Assembly: GCF_000429145.1 (NCBI RefSeq)
Contig: NZ_AUBH01000002.1
Location: 248,001 to 312,000, forward strand
Source of the DNA: Aestuariibacter salexigens DSM 15300
Lineage (GTDB): Bacteria > Pseudomonadota > Gammaproteobacteria > Enterobacterales > Alteromonadaceae
Direction: 5' to 3'
Length of the DNA: 64,000 nt
The notes under the pieces are model-generated. The model saw only the letters and a program-made list of their open reading frames with translations. It was not told the DNA's origin and ran no database searches. Below are positions 18,065-25,617 of the stretch, in pieces. The position numbers and the translations under genes were made by a program. Every line of letters begins with the position of its first letter. Position 1 is the stretch's first letter.

Positions 18065-18442
18065 CTAAGTACAAGGAAGAATCTCTCGTGTCTTTTCAAG
18101 AATATCATTGGCACGTGTAGGCTTGAGGAAGACCGCAACGGCGCCCGCGCTTAAGAATGCTTCTTCTTCATGCTCGTCCGCATACCCCGTCATGATGAAG
18201 ATAGGTAAAGACGGAACAATTTTATGTACTTTCTCCGTAAGTGATTTTCCGTCCATGTTCGGCATCATAAAATCAGACACTAGCACATCGATATTGTCGT
18301 GGTGTTGCGTTATGTAATCCAGAGCAAGTTGGCTATCGTTAAAACACGTCACGTTGTGCCCGGCATGTTCAAGTAACGCCTCCATACTTTCCAGCAATGA
18401 AGGCTCATCATCAACCATTACAAAACGCAGTTTCTCTAACAC
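18065..18442 (-). CDS. Single-domain response regulator next to the bacteriophytochrome
   Basis: A 125-residue receiver with acidic pocket VMVDDEPS, phospho-Asp57 in VLVSDFMMP, Thr in IMTGYAD and Lys in FLKPT, all standard. It has no output domain. It lies 96 bases upstream of the bacteriophytochrome gene on the same strand, so it is a likely acceptor of phosphate from that hybrid kinase. The start is GTG with SD GGTGG. The start codon sits within one arm of a 10-bp inverted repeat (see 18437-18525). Confidence 0.92.
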   Translation of the reverse strand: MLEKLRFVMVDDEPSLLESMEALLEHAGHNVTCFNDSQLALDYITQHHDNIDVLVSDFMMPNMDGKSLTEKVHKIVPSLPIFIMTGYADEHEEEAFLSAGAVAVFLKPTRANDILEKTREILPCT

Positions 18443-18525
18443 ATTACCACCGCTGACTGCTAAAGAATTATCAGTTAAGTGTGTTCAGTGAAGTGACGAA
18501 GTGAAGTTCTCACCTTAATGTGTTA
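18437..18525 (-). promoter_or_regulatory. Inverted repeat spanning the receiver gene leader and start codon
   Basis: The 10-mer at 18437-18446 (TAACACATTA) is the exact reverse complement of that at 18516-18525 (TAATGTGTTA). On the transcribed strand the downstream arm contains the GTG start of the receiver gene, and the other arm is about 70 bases 5' of it. Pairing would hide the start. It could instead be two half-sites for a DNA-binding protein, or chance. Confidence 0.35.
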
Positions 18526-18811
18526 TCTCCATACCTCGCTTTCACTGGCCAAAGTTTCATTTTACATTCACCAGCACACTATACTTTAGTCTAATTTTAA
18601 ATTAAAAAATGAAAACTGCCTTTATATTTTTATTCATGCTTTATTCGAAAAAAATAAAATTTTACCAACGAGGCTTAATATGTGCTGTTCAAGCCATTAA
18701 ACCTAAGCGTGTTGATCTCAACGAAGGCTGACTTGCTTGATAATGGTGACGGAGTCAAATCTTTCGCATCGACAGTAGGGGCAGCAGAGCTTTATCTTAG
18801 AACTCCAACGC
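18526..18811. other. AT-rich intergenic region, no gene seen
   Basis: This stretch separates the receiver gene from the 3' end of yghU, both on the - strand. It is AT-rich, especially 18590-18665, and should hold the promoter of the receiver/phytochrome unit. A - strand TATAGT (18578-18583 on +) is a possible -10, but I see no convincing -35. The only open frame here, on + from 18682, is not protein-like and runs into yghU antisense. Confidence 0.5.
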
Positions 18812-19675
18812 CTACACAAGTTTATCCTGCGTTTTGGTTTCAAAGTCTGACGCATCATGTCGCTCATGCAGCTGATCGTGCGGCTCTCCCCAAGTGCGAT
18901 TGACCATGCGTCCGCGCTTGGCCGCTGGACGTTTGTTGATCATATCTGCCCAGCGAATGACGTGGGTGTAGGAGGCAGCATCGATGAACTCCCCCGCGTC
19001 GTATAGCTTGCCTTTTACCAGCGCGCCATACCATGGCCATATTGCAATATCCGCAATCGTGTATTCATCACCACACATATACTGATGCTCCGCCAGATGC
19101 TGGTTCAGCACGTCCAATTGGCGTTTAATCTCCATGGTGTAACGGTTAATCGCGTACTCGTATTTTTCCGGCGCGTACGCATAAAAGTGTCCAAATCCGC
19201 CACCTAGCAAAGGTGCACTGCCCATTTGCCAGAACAACCAATTCATGCATTCGGCTCGCTTTGCGGCGTCTTTGGGTATAAAGGCAGAGAACTTATCTGC
19301 CAGATAAAGCAGAATTGACCCTGATTCAAACAGGCGAGTGGGTGGGGTGGTGCTATGATCCACCATGGCGGGGATTTTTGAGTTTGGATTGACCTTGACG
19401 AATCCGCTGCTGAACTGTTCGCCTTCCATAATATTTATCAGAAACGCATCGTATTCAGCCTCGCTGTAGCCCGCTTCAAGCAGCTCCTCTAGCATCATGG
19501 TGACTTTCACGCCATTGGGCGTCGCCAGTGAATAGAGTTGCAGGGGATGTTTGCCTGTTGGCAGTGCTTTATCGTGCGTTGCGCCAGCTACAGGGCGGTT
19601 GATATTCGCAAACTTTCCGCCGCTAGCGGCATCCCAGGTCCATACTTTTGGGGGCGTATAGGTCGGGTCTGACAT
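18812..19675 (-). CDS. yghU: Glutathione S-transferase family protein YghU
   Basis: A 287-residue GST-fold enzyme of the YghU type, probably a glutathione/disulfide reductase-like enzyme. The N-terminal extension VWTWDAASGGKFANINRP is characteristic. The thioredoxin-like domain begins at LQLYSLATPNGVKVTMMLEE, with NPNSKIPAM (cis-Pro) and FESGSILLYL for glutathione binding. The C-terminal helical domain carries YTIADIAIWPW. SD GGAGGA lies shortly before the ATG. It is followed on the same strand by no close gene; the racemase lies 27 bases upstream. Confidence 0.93.
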   Translation of the reverse strand: MSDPTYTPPKVWTWDAASGGKFANINRPVAGATHDKALPTGKHPLQLYSLATPNGVKVTMMLEELLEAGYSEAEYDAFLINIMEGEQFSSGFVKVNPNSKIPAMVDHSTTPPTRLFESGSILLYLADKFSAFIPKDAAKRAECMNWLFWQMGSAPLLGGGFGHFYAYAPEKYEYAINRYTMEIKRQLDVLNQHLAEHQYMCGDEYTIADIAIWPWYGALVKGKLYDAGEFIDAASYTHVIRWADMINKRPAAKRGRMVNRTWGEPHDQLHERHDASDFETKTQDKLV

Positions 19676-19702
19676 GCGGTTGTTCCTCCAGTTACACGTG
19701 CC

Positions 19703-20398
19703 CTATTTCAGGGCTGCATCAATGGCATAATGACAGTGGATTTGTAATGCATCATAGCAGGGCAATTCACAACGCTGGTCGTCCAGTAACATGCCAAGCT
19801 CTGTACAGCCAAGAATGACTGCCTGACAGCCACGTTGGTTGCGATAGTAGCGGACGATGTCAGCGAGTGTCTGCTGTGATGTTTCGGTTGTTATGCCGCG
19901 GCATAGTTCATCGTAAATGATGTCGTTGACCTGGGCCTGGTGCTGCTCATTCGGTACGGTTACCACAGGCCCTGAATCTGCACTCAGCCTGTCTCGATAA
20001 AAAGCCATGCTCATGGTGTATTTGGTGCCGAGCAGCAATACCTGTTGGATGCCATTGGCAATCAGCTGGTCTTTAACTGCATCGATGATATTGCATACTG
20101 GCAGGCCCGTTTCACGCTCAATGTCATCTGCGCAATAGTGCATAGTGTTCGTACATATGAGCAGCTGTTGCGCCCCCGCTTTTTTCAGGCTCCTGGCAGC
20201 GTTGAGCATGTCCTCTGTCGCTTGATGCCAATTGCCACTGGCTTGGTACTCGGCAATATCTGCGAAATCAAAGGACCAGACCAGTAGTCGCGCAGAGTGC
20301 AGTCCGCCAAGCCTCTGTGCAACGAGTCTATTCAGGGTTTGGTAATAAACAGCGGTACTTTCATGACTCATGCCGCCAATCAAACCGATAAGTTTCAT
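19703..20398 (-). CDS. Aspartate/glutamate racemase family protein (YgeA-like)
   Basis: Cofactor-independent amino-acid racemase family, 231 residues. The N-terminus has GLIGGMSHESTAVYY, a family signature. The two catalytic cysteines are in LLICTNTMH and VILGCTELGML, one per half of the pseudo-symmetric fold. The length matches E. coli YgeA, a broad-specificity racemase, but the substrate cannot be told from sequence. The stop of the upstream Sel1-like gene is directly next to its start, so the two may be co-transcribed. Confidence 0.88.
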   Translation of the reverse strand: MKLIGLIGGMSHESTAVYYQTLNRLVAQRLGGLHSARLLVWSFDFADIAEYQASGNWHQATEDMLNAARSLKKAGAQQLLICTNTMHYCADDIERETGLPVCNIIDAVKDQLIANGIQQVLLLGTKYTMSMAFYRDRLSADSGPVVTVPNEQHQAQVNDIIYDELCRGITTETSQQTLADIVRYYRNQRGCQAVILGCTELGMLLDDQRCELPCYDALQIHCHYAIDAALK

Positions 20399-20399
20399 C

Positions 20400-21509
20400 T
20401 CAGTTTGCCGTCATGCGAGTAGCTGCCTCATGCCTGTCGAGCAGGGCGTTTTCTATTGCCGCTTTCAGTTTCTTATAAAAGGCCTGCTGTGGCTGGTACA
20501 AATTAAAATAAACTGGACGCTGCTGTTGCTGATATAGCGCCAAGCGCTCATCAAACTCGCTGCGCAGTTCTTGCTTGCGCGTGTCAGTGAGTTGCTCATC
20601 AGCCTCAAGAAAATCGATGGCCTGCTGCTGCAAGCTCAAGGCCTGTGCAAACTCCCCGTTATTGGCATAAGCGGCAGCCAGGGTATCCACATAACTGTAG
20701 CGTTCGGCATGCTCTTCATCGTCTACCACTTTTTTCGCCAGTTGCAATGGATAGGTGGGATCGGTAATAGGATTTTCATCCAGAGTAGCCAGAAACCATG
20801 CCACGTTGTTGGTAGTAGTAGGGAAGTTGGTCATGGCGTAGTCATCAAGAATGTTTGCAGCCCGCTTCATGTTCACTCTGGTACCATAGCCATTGCTGTG
20901 TATACGTGCCATATCGTAAGCTGACACGATGGTATTGTCAGTCTCGTAAGCGCGTTCCATTAACCATGCGGGACTGGCCTGTTTAGGCATGCTGTTGAGC
21001 TCAAGTTGGTAAATTGACGCAAGGTAGGCCAGCGCCATTGGATAGCCGACATTGGCCAACTCGCGTATACCTTGCTCGCCACTTTCCTGATCCTGCGGTT
21101 CGGTGCCAAGGATAAACAGTAAGATATTGCTCAGCAGTTTTGATTCATCACGCTGCCTGCTCGCCAGTGCCAAGTAGTCAAACGCCGCTTGCCAGTCCTG
21201 ATAATCACCTTCAACGCTGTATAGGAATGCCATTTTTTGTTGGGCCCGATATGAGCCTTCCTCAGCAAGCGCTGAGCAGGCCTCCAGCGCTTCGCTAGGG
21301 GCCGCGTCAACCAGTTCATTGCAGACGGAAAGTGACTGTTCGAGCTGCTCATTATTGTTGGTTGTGTCTCGGTTTTCTTCGTCTCGTGAACCTTGAGTGC
21401 CTACGTAAACCCAGGCGGCAACAATCAGTGCTACGATAATCAATAAGAGCCAGTTTGAGGCCACAAAACCTCGTTGGCGAAGTCCTGATGAACGGTGAAA
21501 TGTGCTCAT
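20400..21509 (-). CDS. Membrane-anchored Sel1/TPR-like protein of unknown function
   Basis: A 369-residue protein with a short basic N-terminus and one membrane helix (about 19-37), so most of it probably faces the periplasm. The rest is helical with Sel1/TPR-like features: ALEACSALAEEGSYRAQQKMAFLY, ANVGYPMALAYLASIY and YDMARIHSNGYGTRVNMKRAANIL. Such repeats usually hold protein partners. I do not recognise a named family. It is divergent from the degenerate GGDEF gene at 21599, with 89 bases between for promoters. Confidence 0.8.
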   Translation of the reverse strand: MSTFHRSSGLRQRGFVASNWLLLIIVALIVAAWVYVGTQGSRDEENRDTTNNNEQLEQSLSVCNELVDAAPSEALEACSALAEEGSYRAQQKMAFLYSVEGDYQDWQAAFDYLALASRQRDESKLLSNILLFILGTEPQDQESGEQGIRELANVGYPMALAYLASIYQLELNSMPKQASPAWLMERAYETDNTIVSAYDMARIHSNGYGTRVNMKRAANILDDYAMTNFPTTTNNVAWFLATLDENPITDPTYPLQLAKKVVDDEEHAERYSYVDTLAAAYANNGEFAQALSLQQQAIDFLEADEQLTDTRKQELRSEFDERLALYQQQQRPVYFNLYQPQQAFYKKLKAAIENALLDRHEAATRMTAN

Positions 21510-21598
21510 GCTATTTGTAAGAATTCCTTAAAATTGGGTTTCCTTGAGTCTGATTCGTGTTATGCCGATATATGTTGTAAATTGAATCACTTAACTCA

Positions 21599-22774
21599 AT
21601 GACCTACATCATTATGCAGTCTGCGGCAGAAGTAAACCAACAGCTATCGACACAACGCATCAACAACCTGTTTGATGCCACTTATACTCTTGCCATCGGT
21701 CAGCCGATCATCGGACTTATATGCATTAATCTGCTCTCTGCTTCAGTGGACGGGTTTATTGTCGGTTGGTTTAGCGTATTGCTGCTGCATTCAGTGCTTT
21801 TTGTTATCGCTCAGCGACAATACCGAAAAACAGCTGTAAAGCCGCAACACGGTGATCTTTGGCTGCGTCGTTTGATCATGCTCACTGCCATTTTAGGGTT
21901 AATCTACGCGACGGCCTGGACAATATTGATCCCGACGGCGCAAAGTCACACAGACCTTGTCGTCCTCAGCATTTGGATGACAATACTGGCCGCATTAGTC
22001 TGCAACACGCTGTACGCTGACAGAATTGTCATGCTCGTGTTTGTGGTTTTCTGTGTCGGCGTTGGTATTACGCTGTTAATCCACAATGCAGGTACCTTCG
22101 GTATGTGGTTGAGCGCTTTATTACTGGTTTTTACTGCACTGACACTACGAACTGGCCATGTGCTGCGACTTGCCTTCAACACAAGTGCTGGAGAGCACCT
22201 GTTATTACAGCAAGAACGCGCCCAGCGCACCGCGCTTGAACAAAAGCTGGCGCAATTATCGTTCAATGATAGTCTGACCGGCCTGGCCAATAAACAGGCC
22301 TTTACCCAGCACTTCACCGATGAACTTAACCGCGCAGAACGAGCCGGTAATCCGGTAAGTTTGCTTATCATCGATATCGATGCATTTGGATTATTCAATA
22401 AACAATACGGCCACGTGGCGGGTGACAGCAGTATTCAGCGTATTGCGGAAATATTGTCCAATTCTTCCCGGCGCGCAGGCGAAATGGCTGCCCGTCTGGA
22501 AGGCGCAACGTTCGGCGTGATCTTGCCGAGTGTCACCGCCCCTCATGCATTTGTGGTGGCCGAAGCAATACGTACGGCAGTGCAGGCATTACGCATTGAC
22601 CATGCGTCGAATCTGGCTACGGGGGCGAATGTCGTGACGGTTAGTATTGGCGTTATAACTGCCGTGCCCAATAAAGACAAACACGCGGAGTATTTTACAC
22701 AGCACGCGGATGCTGCATTGAAAAAAGCCAAGTCATCCGGACGCAATGGTATCCATCAGGTTACTGAGTGCTAA
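21599..22774 (+). CDS. Membrane protein with degenerate GGDEF domain
   Basis: A 391-residue protein with about six membrane helices in the first 190 residues, then a GGDEF-fold domain (about 215-388). The family frame is clear: FNDSLTGLANKQAF and the end AALKKAKSSGRNG. The active-site motif that should be GG(D/E)EF is EGATF (in RLEGATFGVI), and the metal-site motif DxDxFKxxND is DIDAFGLFNKQYGH. It lacks RxxD too. Cyclase activity is very unlikely; it may be a GTP- or partner-binding sensor. Confidence 0.88.
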   Translation: MTYIIMQSAAEVNQQLSTQRINNLFDATYTLAIGQPIIGLICINLLSASVDGFIVGWFSVLLLHSVLFVIAQRQYRKTAVKPQHGDLWLRRLIMLTAILGLIYATAWTILIPTAQSHTDLVVLSIWMTILAALVCNTLYADRIVMLVFVVFCVGVGITLLIHNAGTFGMWLSALLLVFTALTLRTGHVLRLAFNTSAGEHLLLQQERAQRTALEQKLAQLSFNDSLTGLANKQAFTQHFTDELNRAERAGNPVSLLIIDIDAFGLFNKQYGHVAGDSSIQRIAEILSNSSRRAGEMAARLEGATFGVILPSVTAPHAFVVAEAIRTAVQALRIDHASNLATGANVVTVSIGVITAVPNKDKHAEYFTQHADAALKKAKSSGRNGIHQVTEC

Positions 22775-22783
22775 CACCTGAAT

Positions 22784-23311
22784 TTAAAAGGAATAAATCA
22801 CGCCAAAGTTGACGGTTGAGACATCTACGTCAGAGCGCTCAACGTGCTGGTAGTCGAGGTTAGTAGACCAGTTTGGGGTGAATCGATAACGCCAGCCCAG
22901 TGCGCCGCCCCAGCTTGCTGAATCGTCACCGCTGAATGTGGTGTCGTGATACTCCGATAGCAAATCGGTTTCGTTGGTACCAAACGCGGCATATACCTCG
23001 TTTTTTTGAGTGATGGCGACGCTTGCGTTGAGCTGAATGAAAAACGACTCAACATTATATTCCTGCCAGTAATTGCGGTCCTGGATCACAAATGCTGGCG
23101 CCGGAGGTTGCTGGCCATTCAATTTCACATCAACACTGAAGGCAGGGGTAAACTGCAGTCCATAGTCGCGAGCTGACGTTTGGCCGATAAAACTGTCCAG
23201 CGAAGGAAGAGAAGCAATACCGGAATGAGGCTGATAAACATCTTCTGCTGCACTGACGGAGAGCGTCAGGGACAGTCCATACAGCAATGTGATGGCGCGA
23301 AGCGTGTTCAT
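22784..23311 (-). CDS. Small outer-membrane beta-barrel protein, unknown
   Basis: A 175-residue protein from the ATG at 23311, chosen because it begins a good signal peptide (MNTLRAITLLYGLSLTLSVSA, cut near SAA-ED); the open frame extends 37 codons further upstream without a signal. The mature part has alternating beta strands and ends in aromatic-terminated YSF, as outer-membrane barrels do. The mature start PSLDSF resembles PSLDDF of the MipA/OmpV protein at 41271-42107, so it may be a distant relative. Function unknown. Confidence 0.75.
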   Translation of the reverse strand: MNTLRAITLLYGLSLTLSVSAAEDVYQPHSGIASLPSLDSFIGQTSARDYGLQFTPAFSVDVKLNGQQPPAPAFVIQDRNYWQEYNVESFFIQLNASVAITQKNEVYAAFGTNETDLLSEYHDTTFSGDDSASWGGALGWRYRFTPNWSTNLDYQHVERSDVDVSTVNFGVIYSF

Positions 23312-23446
23312 AGTCGTGTGTCTCTTAACATTTGGCCCACTCTTTTGGTGAGCCTTATTTTCAGTGTAAACGCTTCTTGTGATAGTGCGAATATTATCTG
23401 CAGAAAGTGATAGCCATCCCAATTTTTAGGTTAAAAAATAACCAGG

Positions 23447-23782
23447 TTAAAATTGATCGAACATAATACGGTTACCATCTGGATCGCTTAGCACGAAATG
23501 CGTCGGTCCATCAGTACCCTCAGTCGGTTTATCAATATGATATCCCGCCTCCTTAATCGTTTGTTCGATAGCCCGTGCATCGGTGGGGTTGAACGTCAGA
23601 ATATTGTCCTCGAACATACCTTCAAACAAACCTATATGTGTCGTACCGTGGGTCATGATCAACCATTTGTCTTGAATAGAGCCACAGTCTGGCTCGGCAA
23701 CGAACCCCAATGTTTCATAAAAGGCTTTTGATGTAGCAATATCCTTTACGGCGAGACTGACTGAAAAGCGACCGATGTCCAT
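23447..23782 (-). CDS. VOC/glyoxalase-fold protein
   Basis: A 111-residue vicinal-oxygen-chelate fold protein with two beta-alpha-beta-beta-beta halves: FSVSLAVKDIATSKAFYETLGF at the start and FVLSDPDGNRIMFDQF at the end. The start at 23782 is preferred over one 11 codons upstream because SD AGGAG lies 7 bases before it. Members include glyoxalases, dioxygenases and antibiotic-binding proteins, and the substrate cannot be assigned. Stand-alone gene. Confidence 0.85.
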   Translation of the reverse strand: MDIGRFSVSLAVKDIATSKAFYETLGFVAEPDCGSIQDKWLIMTHGTTHIGLFEGMFEDNILTFNPTDARAIEQTIKEAGYHIDKPTEGTDGPTHFVLSDPDGNRIMFDQF

Positions 23783-23928
23783 AAAAATGCTCCTGAAAAT
23801 AAGAAAGTGACACACTGCGAATCACAAAGCATAGTGCAACGTAATGCATTTGCATCTTGTTAATAAATTGTTAAACCACTAAGGTGTGATCCGCGTAGAC
23901 AAACACTAAAACCAATAAAGGGTCTATT

Positions 23929-24339
23929 ATGAACATACAAGAGCTTGCAACATGGACAAATCGATTAGACGAGGCGTCTGATGAAATATTACTGGGATTA
24001 AGGCTTGTGCTTGATGAGCCCGATCCGGTTGCCAGTATTGAGCAGGATCTGCAAGATCTTTTTACCTATCCCGAACGTCTGCAGGAAAGTTATCGTCACG
24101 AATGGGTAGCCTATGTTAAACGCGCACTTGCTGAAGAACTCAGTAGTGAACAGTTGAACGATCGTCATATTCTGGAAGCGTTTTTACAAACCCGGCTGCA
24201 TGAGCGGGAAATGTGGATCAACCGTGTGATGGATTCAGGCATTCGGGCAATTGCAAAAACCACAGCACTGTTATCATCGGACAATGTAACGCGCCTGCCG
24301 AACGCTCATCGTCAGGCGGTGGAAAGAATGGTCGAATAA
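23929..24339 (+). CDS. Conserved-looking helical protein, unknown function
   Basis: A 136-residue soluble, acidic, all-helical protein with no recognised motif, signal peptide or membrane segment. It starts MNIQELATWTNRLDEAS with SD AAGGG, and an intrinsic terminator follows the stop at 24382-24417. It is therefore probably a monocistronic real gene. I cannot assign a family. Confidence 0.7.
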   Translation: MNIQELATWTNRLDEASDEILLGLRLVLDEPDPVASIEQDLQDLFTYPERLQESYRHEWVAYVKRALAEELSSEQLNDRHILEAFLQTRLHEREMWINRVMDSGIRAIAKTTALLSSDNVTRLPNAHRQAVERMVE

Positions 24340-24381
24340 AGTGAACCAACTTCCCATATTGTACGTTTGAATGCATAGATA

Positions 24382-24417
24382 ACAACCGCCCCGCAGATCG
24401 CGGGGCGTTGTCGTTTT
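24382..24417 (+). terminator. Rho-independent terminator after the 136-residue protein gene
   Basis: A perfect 8-bp GC stem, CGCCCCGC (24387-24394) with GCGGGGCG (24400-24407), and loop AGATC, followed by TTTT at 24414-24417. Outer bases ACAA/TTGT extend the stem past one bulged C. It separates the unknown gene from the HiPIP gene. Confidence 0.88.
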
Positions 24418-24472
24418 AATAGGCTAGTAAATAAGAACAATTTTCATTTTTATCTACACATAGGTGAAGACA

Positions 24473-24760
24473 ATGTCGAACGTAAACAGACGGGATTTTC
24501 TTAAACTTTCAGGTACCTCACTGATTGGCATGACGTTAGGTGGCGTGACGCTGCGCGCGTCGGCACAGGAGCAGGTCAAACTAGACGACCCGACTGCGAA
24601 AGCCTTGCAGTACACCCACGAGTCGGCAATCGAGGGGCAGGCATGCAGCAACTGCATGCACATACAGGGTGATGCAGCTGATTGGCGTCCCTGCGCGTTG
24701 TTCCCGGGCAAATTAGTGAACAATAACGGCTGGTGTGCGGCCTGGTCTAAAAAGCCCTAA
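24473..24760 (+). CDS. High-potential iron-sulfur protein (HiPIP)
   Basis: Periplasmic electron carrier of 95 residues. A twin-arginine signal (NRRDFLKLSG, then a hydrophobic stretch ending near RASA) exports it folded. The four [4Fe-4S] ligands are C58 and C61 (ACSNCMH), C74 (RPCALF) and C88 (GWCAAW), the HiPIP pattern. The ATG at 24473 is chosen with SD AGGTGA 5 bases upstream; the in-frame GTG at 24464 overlaps that SD. Its redox partner is not encoded here. Confidence 0.93.
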   Translation: MSNVNRRDFLKLSGTSLIGMTLGGVTLRASAQEQVKLDDPTAKALQYTHESAIEGQACSNCMHIQGDAADWRPCALFPGKLVNNNGWCAAWSKKP

Positions 24761-24786
24761 ACCTTATCAAGTTGGTATAGTAGGCG

Positions 24787-25614
24787 ATGCCTGAAGGCCC
24801 TGAAATTCGCCGCGCGGCAGACCAGATAGCCGATGTGTTAGTGGGAAAAACCATACAGCACATTGAGGTTGGTCTGCCGGCACTACAACCTTACATTCCT
24901 AATCTTACCGGACAGACGGTGACTCAGATTGAATCTCGCGGCAAAGCGTTGCTAACGCATTTCGACTGCGGACTGAGTGTTTATTCCCACAACCAGCTGT
25001 ACGGAAAATGGGTGTGCGGACGTCGCGGACAGCTTCCACCCAGTAATCGGTCTTTGCGTCTGGCATTGCATACCGATAGTCATTCGGCAGTGCTCTATAG
25101 CGCATCCGATATTCAAGTACTCGATGAAACCGGTCTTGCAGCGCATCCGTTCTTGCGGAAAATTGGACCGGACATACTCGCTGCTGAACTGACGCCCGCT
25201 ATTATTGCCGACCGGTTACACCAGAAAATCTTCCAAAATCGAAAGCTTGCTATTTTATTTCTGGATCAATGTTTTATTGCGGGATTAGGTAACTACTTGC
25301 GCAGTGAAATACTGTTTGCAGCCCGAGTGCATCCAGACCTGACCCCAGCACAATTAAGTCACGAACAAGTGCGTAAACTTGCCGACGCGACATTGCACAT
25401 TTCACGCCGAAGCTATGACAGCGGTGGCTATACGGTGCCCGAGCATCTGCTCGGTGCATTACATCGCGAGAAAGGGGACTTTGAGCGCGTTCGTTTTATG
25501 GTATTTGATCGAGAAGGACTGCCTTGCCGGGAATGTGTTAAGCCCATAGTTCGTATTACGCGTGCCAGTCGCCGGCTTTACCTGTGCCCGGATTGTCAGG
25601 CACAGATAAGCTAA
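24787..25614 (+). CDS. nei: Endonuclease VIII (Nei), DNA glycosylase/AP lyase
   Basis: Base-excision repair enzyme for oxidised pyrimidines. The 275 residues begin MPEGPEIRRA, where Pro2 is the Schiff-base nucleophile and Glu3 the acid (PEGPE is Nei-type; Fpg has PELPE). The helix-two-turn-helix includes GLGNYLRSEILF. The C-terminal zinc finger is CRECVKPIV...LYLCPDCQ with four Cys. It is 26 bases after the HiPIP gene and ends 3 bases from the convergent RNase J-like gene. Confidence 0.94.
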   Translation: MPEGPEIRRAADQIADVLVGKTIQHIEVGLPALQPYIPNLTGQTVTQIESRGKALLTHFDCGLSVYSHNQLYGKWVCGRRGQLPPSNRSLRLALHTDSHSAVLYSASDIQVLDETGLAAHPFLRKIGPDILAAELTPAIIADRLHQKIFQNRKLAILFLDQCFIAGLGNYLRSEILFAARVHPDLTPAQLSHEQVRKLADATLHISRRSYDSGGYTVPEHLLGALHREKGDFERVRFMVFDREGLPCRECVKPIVRITRASRRLYLCPDCQAQIS

Positions 25615-25617
25615 CAG

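Noticed and set aside
18682-18903. Open frame of 73 codons on + as a gene
   Set aside because: No SD, no protein-like pattern, and it overlaps the 3' end of yghU on the other strand.
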